64,000 bases of DNA from Thauera sp. K11 (GTDB taxonomy: Bacteria; Pseudomonadota; Gammaproteobacteria; Burkholderiales; Rhodocyclaceae): positions 1,302,001 to 1,366,000 of the forward strand of contig NZ_CP023439.1 of NCBI RefSeq assembly GCF_002354895.1. The letters are read 5' to 3'. The notes under the pieces were generated by a model that worked only from the letters and a program-made list of their open reading frames with translations, did no database searches and was not told the DNA's origin. Of this stretch, positions 35,645-44,822 are shown one piece after another. Position numbers and translations under genes: made by a program. Position 1 is the first letter of the stretch, and each line of letters begins with the position of its first letter.

Positions 35645-36549
35645 TGGCCGGCGCAGTCGCAATGCACTGGGGCGGCGCCGGCGACGGCGCGGCCCGCTTC
35701 GAGTCGAAGGCGGCGACGCGCGAGACGCCGCTCGTCAAGTGGCTCATCGTCGGCGTGTCGCTCACCTTCTTCGCCGTCTTCCTGCTGCTGCCGCTGGTGG
35801 CCGTGCTGGTGGAGGCGCTGAGGAAGGGCTGGGAGACCTACGTCACGGCGCTCATCGATCCCGACGCGCTGTCGGCGGTGCGGCTGACGCTGCTCGCCGC
35901 GGCGATCTCGGTGCCGCTGAACCTGGTGTTCGGCGTCGCCGCGGCGTGGGCGATCGCCAAGTTCGATTTCCGCGGCAAGCACTTCCTGATCACGCTGATC
36001 GACCTGCCGTTCTCGGTGTCGCCGGTGATCGCCGGCCTCATCTACGTGCTGGTGTTCGGCGCGCAGGGCTGGCTGGGGCCGTGGCTGTCCGAGCACGACA
36101 TCAAGATCATCTTCGCGGTGCCCGGCATCGTGCTGGCGACGGTGTTCGTCACCTTCCCCTTCGTCGCGCGCGAGCTGATTCCGCTGATGGAGGCGCAGGG
36201 CAAGGAAGAAGAAGAGGCCGCGGTGGTGCTCGGCGCCAACGGCTGGCAGACCTTCTGGCACGTGACGCTGCCCAACATCAAGTGGGGGCTGATGTACGGC
36301 GTCATCCTCACCAATGCGCGGGCGATGGGCGAGTTCGGCGCGGTGAGCGTGGTGTCGGGCCACATCCGCGGCGAGACCAACACGCTGCCGCTGCACGTGG
36401 AGATCCTCTACAACGAATACCAGTTTGCCGCCGCCTTCGCGGTAGCCTCCCTGCTGGCGATGCTGGCGCTGGTCACCCTGGGCATCAAGACCTGGGTGGA
36501 GCACCGGGCGGCCGCGGCGAAGAATGACGAACAGGACGACGCATCATGA
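35644..36549 (+). CDS. cysW: Sulfate ABC transporter permease, CysW
   Basis: 301 residues from ATG at 35644 (TGATG junction with cysT). Features [48 protein letters not shown], and the EAA loop [22 protein letters not shown], then [32 protein letters not shown], all CysW diagnostic. It pairs with CysT to form the sulfate/thiosulfate channel. cysA overlaps its end by four bases. Confidence 0.96.
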   Translation: MAGAVAMHWGGAGDGAARFESKAATRETPLVKWLIVGVSLTFFAVFLLLPLVAVLVEALRKGWETYVTALIDPDALSAVRLTLLAAAISVPLNLVFGVAAAWAIAKFDFRGKHFLITLIDLPFSVSPVIAGLIYVLVFGAQGWLGPWLSEHDIKIIFAVPGIVLATVFVTFPFVARELIPLMEAQGKEEEEAAVVLGANGWQTFWHVTLPNIKWGLMYGVILTNARAMGEFGAVSVVSGHIRGETNTLPLHVEILYNEYQFAAAFAVASLLAMLALVTLGIKTWVEHRAAAAKNDEQDDAS

Positions 36550-37652
36550 GCATCCAGGTCAAGGACATCAACAAGCGGTTCGGCAGCTTCGTGGCGCTGG
36601 ACAAGGTCACGCTCGATTTTCCCACCGGCGAACTCGTCGCCCTGCTGGGGCCCTCGGGCTGCGGCAAGACCACGCTGCTGCGCATCATCGCCGGGCTGGA
36701 GCAGGCCGATGGCGGCCAGGTGCTGCTCGAGGGCGAGGACGCTTCCGGCACCCATGTGCGCGAGCGCCAGGTCGGCTTCGTGTTCCAGCACTACGCGCTG
36801 TTCCGCCACATGACGGTGTTCGACAACGTGGCCTTCGGCATGCGCATGAAACCGCGCGGGCAGCGTCCGTCGGAGAAGCAGGTCCGCGGCAAGGTGCATG
36901 AACTGCTGAACCTGGTGCAGCTCGACTGGCTGGCCGACCGCTTCCCGTCGCAGTTGTCCGGCGGCCAGCGCCAGCGCATCGCGCTGGCCCGTGCGCTGGC
37001 GGTGGAGCCGCGCGTGCTGCTGCTCGACGAACCCTTCGGCGCGCTCGACGCCAAGGTGCGCAAGGAACTGCGCCGCTGGCTGCGCAAGCTGCACGACGAA
37101 CTGCACATCACCTCGATCTTCGTGACCCACGACCAGGAAGAGGCGCTCGAGGTGGCCGACCGCGTGGTGCTCATGAACCGCGGCCGGGTCGAGCAGATCG
37201 GCACGCCGGAGGAGGTCTATCGCCGGCCGTCGACGCCGTTCGTGTATGGTTTTCTCGGCTCGGTCAACCTGTTCCACGGGCGGGTCGACGGCGAGGCGGT
37301 CCGCGTCGGCGAGGACGTGCTGCCGCAGGATGCGCTGACGCATGAAGCCGGCCGCTTCGGCCACGGCGCGGAGGTGGTCGCCTTCGCCCGTCCGCACGAG
37401 CTGGACATCGTCGTCGATGCGGGCTCGACCGCCGGCATCGCGGCCAGGGTCAGCCGCATCCTGGCCTTCGGCGTCACCGCGCGGGTGGAACTCGACGGCA
37501 TCAACGGGACGGTCGGGCAGCATTTCGAGGTCGAACTGACGCGCGAACAGGTCGCCGCGCTGGCGCTGGCCGAAGGGCAGGTGGTGCGCCTCGTGCCGTC
37601 GCGGCTGAAGGTGTTCGAGCGCGAGGCGACAGGGGCGGGAGCGGGAGCATGA
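36546..37652 (+). CDS. cysA: Sulfate/thiosulfate ABC transporter ATP-binding protein
   Basis: 368 residues starting within the cysW stop (ATGA). Begins [21 protein letters not shown]; Walker [11 protein letters not shown]-loop [21 protein letters not shown], signature [15 protein letters not shown], Walker [13 protein letters not shown], switch [14 protein letters not shown] and an N-glycosylation-independent TOBE regulatory domain after about 240 ([13 protein letters not shown] ... RPHELDI). It hydrolyses ATP for sulfate uptake. cysB overlaps its stop by four bases. Confidence 0.96.
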   Translation: MSIQVKDINKRFGSFVALDKVTLDFPTGELVALLGPSGCGKTTLLRIIAGLEQADGGQVLLEGEDASGTHVRERQVGFVFQHYALFRHMTVFDNVAFGMRMKPRGQRPSEKQVRGKVHELLNLVQLDWLADRFPSQLSGGQRQRIALARALAVEPRVLLLDEPFGALDAKVRKELRRWLRKLHDELHITSIFVTHDQEEALEVADRVVLMNRGRVEQIGTPEEVYRRPSTPFVYGFLGSVNLFHGRVDGEAVRVGEDVLPQDALTHEAGRFGHGAEVVAFARPHELDIVVDAGSTAGIAARVSRILAFGVTARVELDGINGTVGQHFEVELTREQVAALALAEGQVVRLVPSRLKVFEREATGAGAGA

Positions 37653-38590
37653 ACTTCCAGCAGTTGCGCATCATCCGCGAGACGGTGCGGCGGGGCTTCA
37701 ACCTCACCGAGGTGGCCAATGCGCTGTTCACCTCGCAGTCGGGCGTGTCGAAGCACATCAAGGACCTCGAGGATGAACTGGGCATCGAGCTGTTCGTGCG
37801 CAAGGGCAAGCGCCTGCTCGGGCTGACCGATCCGGGCAAGGAACTCGTGGTGATGGTGGAGCGCATGCTGCTCGACGCCGGCAACATCAAGCGCCTGGCC
37901 GAGCAGTACAGCAACCGCGACGAGGGCACGCTGACGATCGCGACCACCCACACCCAGGCGCGCTATGCGCTGCCCAAGGTGGTTGCCGAGTTCAAGCGCG
38001 TGTTTCCCAAGGTGCACCTGAAGCTGCACCAGGCCAGCCCGGGTGAGATCGTGCAGATGCTGCTCGACGGCGAGGCCGACATCGGCATCGCCACCGAGGC
38101 GGTGGCCGACGTGCCGGAGCTGGCTTCGTTCCCCTACTACAGTTGGCACCACTCGGTGATCGTGACGGCCGGCCACCCGCTGGAGGCGGTCCAGCCGCTG
38201 ACGCTGGAGGCGATCGCGCGCTTCCCGGTCATCACCTACCACGAAGGCTTCACCGGCCGCGCACGCATCGACCAGGCTTTCACCCAGGTCGGGCTGGTGC
38301 CGGACGTGGTGATGTCGGCGCTCGACGCGGACGTGATCAAGACCTACGTGGAACTGGGCCTGGGCGTCGGCATCCTCGCGTCGATGGCCTTCAATCCCGC
38401 ACGCGACGGCGACCTGCGCCACCTGGACAGCACGCACCTGTTCCCGGAGAACGTCACGCGCATCGCCGTGCGGCGCGGGCATTACCTGCGCGGCTTCGCC
38501 TACCGCTTCATCGAGCTGTGTGCGCCCGAACTGAACGAGGCGGTCGTGACGCAGGCGCTGACCCGGGCGGTGGGCGAGGCGGCGGCCTGA
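37649..38590 (+). CDS. cysB: CysB-family LysR-type transcriptional regulator
   Basis: 313 residues, ATG overlapping the cysA stop. Winged helix at the N-terminus [45 protein letters not shown] (residues 1-45) is CysB-specific. The effector domain has [36 protein letters not shown] and VGILASMAF. CysB activates sulfur-assimilation genes when N-acetylserine is available and sulfide low. Located as the last gene of sbp-cysTWA-cysB, it should control this operon and ssuADCB; Cbl-like function cannot be excluded. Confidence 0.95.
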   Translation: MNFQQLRIIRETVRRGFNLTEVANALFTSQSGVSKHIKDLEDELGIELFVRKGKRLLGLTDPGKELVVMVERMLLDAGNIKRLAEQYSNRDEGTLTIATTHTQARYALPKVVAEFKRVFPKVHLKLHQASPGEIVQMLLDGEADIGIATEAVADVPELASFPYYSWHHSVIVTAGHPLEAVQPLTLEAIARFPVITYHEGFTGRARIDQAFTQVGLVPDVVMSALDADVIKTYVELGLGVGILASMAFNPARDGDLRHLDSTHLFPENVTRIAVRRGHYLRGFAYRFIELCAPELNEAVVTQALTRAVGEAAA

Positions 38591-38629
38591 GCACCCTCCC
38601 CGGGCGCCGGTTCGCCGCCGGCGGCACCG

Positions 38630-39622
38630 CTAGTCGCGGCGCTCCGGCGGGGCTTCCAGCACCGCGCGTTCGGCGGCGGGAAAGAGGTGCACCACCGAGC
38701 GGCGGTACTCGTGCTCGGCCACGGCAAAGCCGGCGAAGCGCGGCGGCAGCGGCCGGGCAAGCGTCTCGGCCATGTCCAGGCCGGCGGCGGCGGCCTCGTC
38801 GATCGAACGCTGCAGCCAGCCGAGGTAGTCGCGGGTCGCGGCCAGCGGCGAGGCATCGGCGCTGACCTCGCCGTGCCCCGGCACCCACAGGCGGGCGGGG
38901 AGGGCGGCGAGCGTTTCCAGCGCATCCATCCAGCGGCGTATGTCGGCATGCGGCGTGGTCGGCGCGCGGTGGTTGAACACCAGGTCGGATGCGAACACGG
39001 TGCCGCTGGCGTGATCGATCAGCACCAGATCGGCCGCGGTGTGCCCGCCGAGCGCGACGAACTCGACGTCGCGCCCGCCCACGGTGCGGCGGCCGGGCGT
39101 GATTTGCCGCCGCGGCACGACGACCTCGGTGTCGCGCATCCAGTCGCCGGCGAGCCGGTACATGTTCTCGTTGAAGGCGTTGCCTTCTGCCTCGATGGCG
39201 GCGGCCGTCTGCGGCAGCGCGGCGATCGTTTCCGGCGGGAAAGCCTGGTTGCCGAGAAAGTGGTCGGGATGGTGGTGGGTGTTCAGCGTCAGCACCACCG
39301 GCAGGGGCGTGACGCGGGCGATGGCGGCCCGCAACTGCTCGCCGTAGCGCTTCGACGGTCCGGTGTCGATGACGATGACGCCGCTGCTGCCGACGATGAA
39401 GCCGGTGTTGACGATGTTGCCGCCGTTCGCGGGCGAGAAATCCTCGCTGCGGCCGACGAGCACATGGACCCCGTCGGCCACCTGCCGCGGCCGTAGCCCG
39501 TAGTCGAACGAGGCGGCGGCCGAGGGAGCGGGCTGCCCGCCCGGCGGCTGCGCGATGGCCGGGGCGCAGAGCGCGGCGGCGAGCAGGGCGAGGGCGGCGG
39601 CGCGGCGGCGGACGGGCTTCAT
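38630..39622 (-). CDS. Quinoprotein-relay MBL-fold zinc metallohydrolase
   Basis: 330 residues from ATG at 39622, overlapping the SoxYZ-like gene stop by four bases. Signal peptide MKPVRRRAAALALLAAALCAPAIA. Metallo-beta-lactamase motif LNTHHHPDHFLGN (HxHxDH), GGHTAADLVLID and WVPGHGEV supply further metal His ligands. The family (quinoprotein relay system zinc metallohydrolase 2) travels with PQQ dehydrogenases and the SoxYZ-like carrier; its reaction is unknown. Periplasmic. Last gene of the minus-strand quinoprotein cluster. Confidence 0.9.
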   Translation of the reverse strand: MKPVRRRAAALALLAAALCAPAIAQPPGGQPAPSAAASFDYGLRPRQVADGVHVLVGRSEDFSPANGGNIVNTGFIVGSSGVIVIDTGPSKRYGEQLRAAIARVTPLPVVLTLNTHHHPDHFLGNQAFPPETIAALPQTAAAIEAEGNAFNENMYRLAGDWMRDTEVVVPRRQITPGRRTVGGRDVEFVALGGHTAADLVLIDHASGTVFASDLVFNHRAPTTPHADIRRWMDALETLAALPARLWVPGHGEVSADASPLAATRDYLGWLQRSIDEAAAAGLDMAETLARPLPPRFAGFAVAEHEYRRSVVHLFPAAERAVLEAPPERRD

Positions 39623-40476
39623 CGCTGCACCTGCGCGTCGATGCGGTTGCCGTTGTTGTCGCGCCCGCTGATGCGCAGGGGGCCGGCATCGGCTGCGCCC
39701 GGACGCAGATCGAGCGTGAACACCGGGTTCTCGGATACCGGCTCGTACGCGCGGATGCGCACCAGCGCCTTGCCGGCGGCATCGGCGACCGCCAGTTCCT
39801 CGATGTGGAAGGCCGGGATGCCGGGGGCCAGCCCGGTATCCATCGGATGGATCACCCGCAGCCGCAGGCGCTCGCCGTGGCCGACGCCCGGCCACAGGCG
39901 GGCGCTCACCCGGTTCAGATGCTGCTGCCACAGCGGCGACGAAGATCCCGCCGAAGGCAGCGTGCACCCGCCGCCGTGGGTGCGCACCCACGCCCCTCCG
40001 ACATGCCAGACGCCGTCCGCGGTGCGCGCGGCGGCGCGGACCGGCGAGGATTGCTGCAGCTTCAGGCGAAAGCCGAGCGTGGGCGCGGCGTCGAACGGCT
40101 CGAAGCCGAGCACCTTGACGATCGGGTTGAAGTCGGCGAACACGATCACTTCGTCGACGCCGGGCAGGGCGCTCGCATCCACGCTCACCGGCACGTTGAG
40201 CGGGTCTTCGGCGTTGAACGGGGCGGTGACGGCGATCCGCGGATCGAACACCACCCTGGCATCGGCGAAGAACTCGCGCCGCATGTCTTCCCAGCGCGAG
40301 GATTCGAGCGGGTCGGCGTCGGCGATCCGCGGATCGAACACCACCCTGGCATCGGCGAAGAACTCGCGCCGCATGTCTTCCCAGCGCGAGGATTCGAGCG
40401 GGTCGGCGTCGGCGATCGTGGCCGCGGGCGCGGGCAGCGCCAGGATGAGGGCCAGCAGGCCGAAAGCGATGCGCAT
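39619..40476 (-). CDS. Quinoprotein-dehydrogenase-associated SoxYZ-like carrier (with internal 90-bp duplication)
   Basis: 285 residues from ATG at 40476, ribosome site AAAGGAG. Signal peptide MRIAFGLLALILALPAPAAT. After it, a 30-residue block (start IADADPLESSRWEDMRREFF, end VVFDPR) occurs twice without any difference. A SoxY-like half (VSVDASALPGVDEVIVFADFNPI) and a SoxZ-like half (VIHPMDTGLAPGIPAFHIEEL, GRDNNGNRIDAQV) follow. Classical SoxYZ carries sulfur on a Cys near the SoxY end, but no GGCG-type tail is evident, so chemistry is different or unknown. A sigma-54 core at 40526-40541 points at this gene. Confidence 0.9.
   Translation of the reverse strand: MRIAFGLLALILALPAPAATIADADPLESSRWEDMRREFFADARVVFDPRIADADPLESSRWEDMRREFFADARVVFDPRIAVTAPFNAEDPLNVPVSVDASALPGVDEVIVFADFNPIVKVLGFEPFDAAPTLGFRLKLQQSSPVRAAARTADGVWHVGGAWVRTHGGGCTLPSAGSSSPLWQQHLNRVSARLWPGVGHGERLRLRVIHPMDTGLAPGIPAFHIEELAVADAAGKALVRIRAYEPVSENPVFTLDLRPGAADAGPLRISGRDNNGNRIDAQVQR
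40231..40410 (-). repeat. Perfect 90-bp in-frame tandem duplication
   Basis: Bases 40231-40320 and 40321-40410 are identical, and the first seven bases of the unit (GGCGATC) recur once more at 40411-40417. The unit encodes 30 residues and keeps the frame of the SoxYZ-like gene. Absence of any substitution suggests a recent event or an assembly artefact. Confidence 0.97.
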
Positions 40477-40525
40477 GTTCGTCGTCTCCTTTGCCGCGGT
40501 GCCGGGCGGCATTGCGGTGCGGCCT

Positions 40526-40541
40526 AGCAAGCCGCGTGCCG
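40526..40541 (-). promoter_or_regulatory. Sigma-54 promoter core for the SoxYZ-like/MBL genes
   Basis: Minus-strand CGGCACG-CGGC-TTGCT matches TGGCACG-N4-TTGCW except for the first base, with the obligatory GG-N10-GC spacing. Expected start site is about 40 bp ahead of the 40476 ATG. Confidence 0.6.
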
Positions 40542-40682
40542 GCTCTCCCAGCGGCAGCGATACGCGGGGACGACCGGCGGGAAGGGCGCCTTCGCGGCGG
40601 ATGGAGCAGCCGGATTGCCCGGTGCGATGTGGAGCATCTGGAGCAATGGAGCAGTCCGGCGCGGAGCACTCCGCAGGCCGCT

Positions 40683-41180
40683 TCAGGGCTTCCGGCCGGC
40701 CTGTGATTCGACGAAGCTGCGGATCGCCCAGACCAGCTCGGGTGCGAGCACGCCTTCCCAGGCCGGCATGTGCTCGACGCCGACCTTGACCTTGCCCTTG
40801 AGCACCGAGTCGCGGAAGTAGTGATCCACGTCGGCCACGCAGCGCTGCCGGAATTCGGCGTCGCGCACCCGGCTGCAACTGCGGCCGAGGCGGCGCAGGT
40901 CGGGCGCGGCGGCGTGTTCGCCGTCGGCATCCACGCCGTGGCAGCCGGCGCAGGACTGGTTGAAGGCGCTGCGGCCGACCTCTGCGGCGAGCGCGTTGCC
41001 GCGGTAGGGGTTGTGTTTCGGCCACGGCTGCTGCAACGCGGGCAGGCCGGCGGTGTCGACGACGGGCGGCACGGGCGTGGTGCGCGCGTGCGCGGCCGGC
41101 GGCAGGGCGGGCGAGGCGGCCAGCGCGCACAGCAGGGCGGTGCCGAAGCGGCGCGGGCGGAAGCGGAAGGCGTGCGGCAT
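40683..41180 (-). CDS. pedF: PedF-like cytochrome c-550
   Basis: 165 residues from ATG at 41180. N-terminal export signal, then HNPYRGNALAAEVGRSAFNQSCAGCHGVDADG with the CAGCH haem site (about 76-80) and GVEHMPAWEGVLAPELVWAIRSFVES with the axial Met. This is the PedF/ExaB-type monohaem cytochrome that takes electrons from PQQ alcohol dehydrogenases in the periplasm and passes them to terminal oxidases. It follows the Ca-type dehydrogenase and the pentapeptide gene in the same direction. 206 bp then separate it from the SoxYZ-like gene. Confidence 0.93.
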   Translation of the reverse strand: MPHAFRFRPRRFGTALLCALAASPALPPAAHARTTPVPPVVDTAGLPALQQPWPKHNPYRGNALAAEVGRSAFNQSCAGCHGVDADGEHAAAPDLRRLGRSCSRVRDAEFRQRCVADVDHYFRDSVLKGKVKVGVEHMPAWEGVLAPELVWAIRSFVESQAGRKP

Positions 41181-41209
41181 GGCGAGGTTCCTGGTTTGGG
41201 ATGCAGGTG

Positions 41210-41836
41210 TTACCAGCCCGTCGGGCAGCCCTGGCAGCCGTCGAAGGCGGAGTCCGGGAAGATCGTGAAGCGCGTCACGCAGCCTTCCATGACGGCGTCG
41301 CGCAGGTTGACGGTGACGAACTTGGCCTCCTGCAGATTGGTCGACACCAGCCGGGCGCCGACGAACCAGGCGAAGTTCAGGCGGGCGAATTCCAGGCTGG
41401 CGCCGGTGAAGTCGGCGCCGGAAAAGTCCGATCGCATCAGCCGGGCGGCTTCGAGATCGGCGCCGGTCAAGCGGGCGTTGCGGAAGTTGGCGCTGGCCGC
41501 AGTGGCCTTGTTCAGGCGCGCGGCGGTGAGGTTGGCGCCTTCCAGGTTGGCGCCGGCGAGGTTGGCGCCCCGCAGGTCGGCGCGGGTGAGGTCGGCGCCG
41601 GACAGATCCGCCCCGGCGAGGTTCTTGCCGACGAGGTCGGCGTGGCGCAGGTCGGCGCCGGGGCAGCGGGTGTAGGGCCAGATCGGACAGCCGTTCATCA
41701 CCGTCACGCCGTCGTCCGCCGGTGCGGAGGCGGTGCCGTCGGCGGCGGAGTCGTCGCCGGCGCGGGCGCCGGCGGACAGCAGCGCGGCCAGCAGCAGGGT
41801 AGCCGCGGTTTGCCGCGGGCTTGGGCGGAGAGGCAT
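41210..41836 (-). CDS. Exported pentapeptide-repeat protein
   Basis: 208 residues from ATG at 41836. Signal peptide ending ...LLSAGARA, then a Cys-bearing segment (VTVMNGCPIWPYTRCPG) and about 20 tandem A(D/N)LxG-type pentapeptides (LRHADLVGKNLAGADLSGAD, LRGANLAGANLEGANL), forming a quadrilateral beta-helix. It closes with CVTRFTIFPDSAFDGCQGCPTG. Exported pentapeptide proteins with terminal Cys pairs are seen next to quinoprotein ethanol dehydrogenases; function is unknown. It lies between the dehydrogenase (74 bp) and pedF (29 bp), suggesting a structural or maturation role. Confidence 0.87.
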   Translation of the reverse strand: MPLRPSPRQTAATLLLAALLSAGARAGDDSAADGTASAPADDGVTVMNGCPIWPYTRCPGADLRHADLVGKNLAGADLSGADLTRADLRGANLAGANLEGANLTAARLNKATAASANFRNARLTGADLEAARLMRSDFSGADFTGASLEFARLNFAWFVGARLVSTNLQEAKFVTVNLRDAVMEGCVTRFTIFPDSAFDGCQGCPTGW

Positions 41837-41910
41837 GGCGATGCTCCGGATGGCCCCGCCGCGGGCCTTGCCGGCGGCCCCGCGGCGGTTCTCGGCTGGA
41901 AGGTGGCGGA

Positions 41911-43791
41911 TCAGTTGGCGGCGAGTTGCCTGGGCAGTTTGAACACCCACAGCGAGCCGCCCTGGGTGACCTGCTTGGTCAGGTCGGCCATGTCTCCGCC
42001 CCACAGCGGCACGGCGCCGCCGTAGCCGGACTGGATGGCCACGTACTGCTCGCCGTCCATCTCCCACGTCACCGGCACCGACACGACGCCCGAGCCGGTC
42101 TGGAACTTCCACAGTTCCTTGCCGTTCTTGGCGTCGAAAGCCTTCAGGTAGCCGTCGGACGTGCCGGTGAAGACCAGCCCGCCGGCAGTGGTCAGCGTGC
42201 CGGCCCACAGCGGGAAGGTCTCCTTGTGTTCCCATGCGATCTTGCCGCTGACCGGGTCGATGGCGCGCAGGATGCCGACGTGGTCGTCGAACAGCTTCTT
42301 GATGCGGAAGCCCTGGCCGAGATAGGCGGAGCCCGCCTTGTAGGTGACGTTCTCGGTCCAGTAGTCCATCGCCCAGTGGTTGGCGGGGATGTAGAACAGG
42401 CCCGTGTCGGGGCTGTAGGACATCGGGTGCCAGTTGGTGCCGCCGAGGAAGGGCGGCGAGACGAAGATCGATTCGCCCTTGTCGGCTCCATCCTTGGGAA
42501 GTTGCGGGCGGTTGTTCTTCTCGATCGGCTTGCCGGTCGCCAGATCGAAACCGGATGCCCAGGTTATGCCGTCCACGAACGGCCAGGCGCCGATCAGCGA
42601 GGTCGGCCTGTTAGGGTAGCCCGAGCCCTTGGCGAGCTTGTCGCGGTCGGTGACGAAGAAGAAGCCGTTGCGGTCGGCGTGGGCCGAGGCGTTGACCATC
42701 TTGCCGGTCTTCGGGTCCTTGTATTCGAACAGCACCACCGAGTTGTTGCCGGAAAAGTCCCAGGCGTCGTTCGGGGTGTGCTGGTAGAAGCCCTTGAGTT
42801 CGCCGGTGGCGGCATCGACGTAAGCCTGGCCGGAGGTGAACAGGCTGTCCCAGTTGCGCGGGTCGTCGCCGGGTGCGGTGCGCTTCCAGGTGTTCCACGG
42901 CGCGGGGTTGCCGGCGCCGATGACGATCATGTTGTTTTCCGCGTCGAAGCTTGCCGTCTGCCACGGCGCGCCGCCGCCGTGGCTCCAGGCTTCGACCTTG
43001 CCGGTGGGCGAGTTGGGGTCGTCCGGCCAGCTCGGTGCCTTCGGGTTGCCGGTGGGCGTGCTGTCCTTGCCGTGGAGCCGCCCCATGTGGCCCTCGACCA
43101 GCGGCCGCGCCCACACTTCCTCGCCGGTGTCGGGGTCGCGCGCGTACAGCCAGCCGACCACGCCGAACTCGTCGCCGGACGAGCCATGCACGAGCAGCAC
43201 GCGGCCGCTCTTCTGGTCCTTCACGATGAAGGGGGCGCCGGTCATCGTGTAGCCGACCTTGTGGTCGGCGAACTTGTTGCGCCACACGACCTTGCCGGTC
43301 TTCCTGTCGAGCGCGACGATGGCCGCGTCCAGCGTGCCGAAGAAGACCTTGTCGCCATAGATCGCCGCGCCGCGGTTGACCACGTCGCAACACGGCCGGA
43401 TGTCGTCGGGCAGGCGATGGTCGTATTCCCACTGGCGCTTGCCGGTGCGCGCGTCGATGGCAAAGAAGCGCGAATAGGAGCCGGTGGCGTAGATCATGCC
43501 GTCGTGCACCAGCACCTGCCCTTCCTGGCCGCGCTGCTTTTCGCCGCCGAAGGAAAAGCTCCACGCCGGCACCAGCCCGGCGACGGTCTTCGTGTTGATC
43601 TGCTTGAGCGGGCTGTGGCGCTGCGCCTTCAGGCCGAGGCCGTAGGAGAGCACGTCGCCCGGCGTCTTGTGGTCGTTGGCGATGTCATCCCAACTGACGT
43701 CGGCGCCCGCCGCCGCCGGCAACGACAGCGCCGCCGCCAGCGCGAGGGTCAGTGCTTTCGGCGCGACGCGCCGGTTTGCTCGGATGCTCAT
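41911..43791 (-). CDS. pedE: PQQ-dependent alcohol dehydrogenase, Ca-type (PedE/ExaA-like)
   Basis: 626 residues from ATG at 43791. This start was chosen because GGAGACGACGACCAAC precedes it, nearly identical to the ribosome leader of the SoxYZ-like gene; ATG at 43809 is in frame. Signal peptide ends ...LSLPAAAGA. Eight-bladed propeller with tryptophan-docking repeats, vicinal disulfide RPCCDVVNRG and APWNTWKRTAPGDDP. The catalytic Asp sits in AWDFSGNNS: the residue two after it is Ser, the mark of Ca2+ rather than lanthanide enzymes. It oxidises ethanol and related alcohols in the periplasm, passing electrons to PedF. Confidence 0.94.
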   Translation of the reverse strand: MSIRANRRVAPKALTLALAAALSLPAAAGADVSWDDIANDHKTPGDVLSYGLGLKAQRHSPLKQINTKTVAGLVPAWSFSFGGEKQRGQEGQVLVHDGMIYATGSYSRFFAIDARTGKRQWEYDHRLPDDIRPCCDVVNRGAAIYGDKVFFGTLDAAIVALDRKTGKVVWRNKFADHKVGYTMTGAPFIVKDQKSGRVLLVHGSSGDEFGVVGWLYARDPDTGEEVWARPLVEGHMGRLHGKDSTPTGNPKAPSWPDDPNSPTGKVEAWSHGGGAPWQTASFDAENNMIVIGAGNPAPWNTWKRTAPGDDPRNWDSLFTSGQAYVDAATGELKGFYQHTPNDAWDFSGNNSVVLFEYKDPKTGKMVNASAHADRNGFFFVTDRDKLAKGSGYPNRPTSLIGAWPFVDGITWASGFDLATGKPIEKNNRPQLPKDGADKGESIFVSPPFLGGTNWHPMSYSPDTGLFYIPANHWAMDYWTENVTYKAGSAYLGQGFRIKKLFDDHVGILRAIDPVSGKIAWEHKETFPLWAGTLTTAGGLVFTGTSDGYLKAFDAKNGKELWKFQTGSGVVSVPVTWEMDGEQYVAIQSGYGGAVPLWGGDMADLTKQVTQGGSLWVFKLPRQLAAN

Positions 43792-43947
43792 GTTGGTCGT
43801 CGTCTCCATGGTTCGTTTCGAGTTGTTCCCGGGCGCCGCCGCAGGTGCCGGTCGATGTTGCGGTGGGCAGTATCGGACCGTGCCGCAGCGGATGTCGCGG
43901 GACTTCGGAACGCGCGCACCGGGAAGCTTTCCCGTCCGGACCGGGAA

Positions 43948-43963
43948 TGGCATGGGGTTTGCT
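43948..43963 (+). promoter_or_regulatory. Sigma-54 promoter core upstream of the LuxR regulator
   Basis: TGGCATG-GGGT-TTGCT is a full match to the -24/-12 consensus with GG-N10-GC. It predicts a start near 43974 and a leader of about 137 bases to the ATG at 44111. Confidence 0.65.
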
Positions 43964-43975
43964 AGAGACATGCCG
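43960..43975 (-). promoter_or_regulatory. Weak sigma-54 core for the Ca-type dehydrogenase
   Basis: Minus-strand CGGCATG-TCTC-TAGCA has GG-N10-GC but deviates at the first base and in the -12 TT. It overlaps the plus-strand core at 43948-43963. The 319-bp region 43792-44110 holds no gene. Confidence 0.35.
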
Positions 43976-44110
43976 CCGACGCATGGATGGAGCAAGTGGC
44001 GGCCACTGCCGGACGGCTTCCCCGCCGGCGCGGCGCGGCAGCAACGCCGGCCTTGCGGCATTGGCTCGTGCGCGGCGCGGTGATCGACAACGACAAAGGA
44101 GACAAGCGCT

Positions 44111-44758
44111 ATGTTGCGGATACTGCTGCTCGACGACCACGCCGTGGTGCGCACCGGCTATCGCCGGCTGATCGATGCCGAGGGCGACATGCGGGTGGTG
44201 GCCGAGGCCACCACCGCGGACGAAGCCTACGCCCGCATGCAGGAAGCCGATGTGGACGTCGCCGTGGTCGACCTGAGCCTGCGCGGCTCCAGCGGCGTGG
44301 AGGCTATCCGGCGCATGCTGGCGCGCCAGCCGTTGCTGCGCGTGCTGGTGATGTCGATGCACGACAGCGCGGGCTTCGTCACCCAGGCCATGCGGGCAGG
44401 CGCCCTGGGCTATCTGACCAAGAGCAGCGGGCCGGTCGACATGCTCGACGCGATCCGCAGCGTCGCCGCCGGTCGCCGCGTGCTGTCGTCGGACGTCGCC
44501 CACGTGCTGGCCGACGCGGTGCTCGACGGCGAACAGTTGCTCGCCCGGCTGACGCCGCGCGAATTCGAGGTGCTGCGCATGGCCGCGCAGGGCGAGCCGG
44601 CATCGTGGATCGCGAACCAGATGCATCTCAGCCACAAGACCGTGCTCAACCACCTGTCGATGATCCGGCAGAAGCTGGAGGCGGAGAACGACTTCAAGCT
44701 GCTGCGGCTGGCGGTGCGCCACGGCCTGGTGGATTTCTCCGCCGAACTGGCGTGCTGA
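44111..44758 (+). CDS. LuxR/NarL-type response regulator (PedR1/AgmR/ExaE-like)
   Basis: 215 residues, ribosome site AAAGGAG. Receiver domain MLRILLLDDHAVVRTGYRRLI with phospho-Asp in VAVVDLSLRG and Lys in YLTKSSGPV. The LuxR helix-turn-helix is LTPREFEVLRMAAQGEPASWIANQMHLSHKTVLNHLSMI (about 150-188). AgmR/PedR1/ExaE proteins activate PQQ ethanol dehydrogenase genes, and this gene is divergent from the Ca-type enzyme. No partner kinase is in the window. Confidence 0.92.
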   Translation: MLRILLLDDHAVVRTGYRRLIDAEGDMRVVAEATTADEAYARMQEADVDVAVVDLSLRGSSGVEAIRRMLARQPLLRVLVMSMHDSAGFVTQAMRAGALGYLTKSSGPVDMLDAIRSVAAGRRVLSSDVAHVLADAVLDGEQLLARLTPREFEVLRMAAQGEPASWIANQMHLSHKTVLNHLSMIRQKLEAENDFKLLRLAVRHGLVDFSAELAC

Positions 44759-44822
44759 TGGCCGGGAGCCGAAGCCGGGAAAGGAATGGTGCGCCGCGCG
44801 CCGGCGGCGCGTCCGCTCCCGT

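Noticed and set aside
38630..39622. Beta-lactamase or hydroxyacylglutathione hydrolase call for the metallo-hydrolase
   Set aside because: The gene overlaps a SoxYZ-like carrier and sits in a quinoprotein cluster, matching the quinoprotein-relay subgroup instead.
40231..40410. Possible CRISPR-like repeat
   Set aside because: It is a direct 90-bp duplication inside a coding frame with no spacers, so a tandem duplication and not an array.
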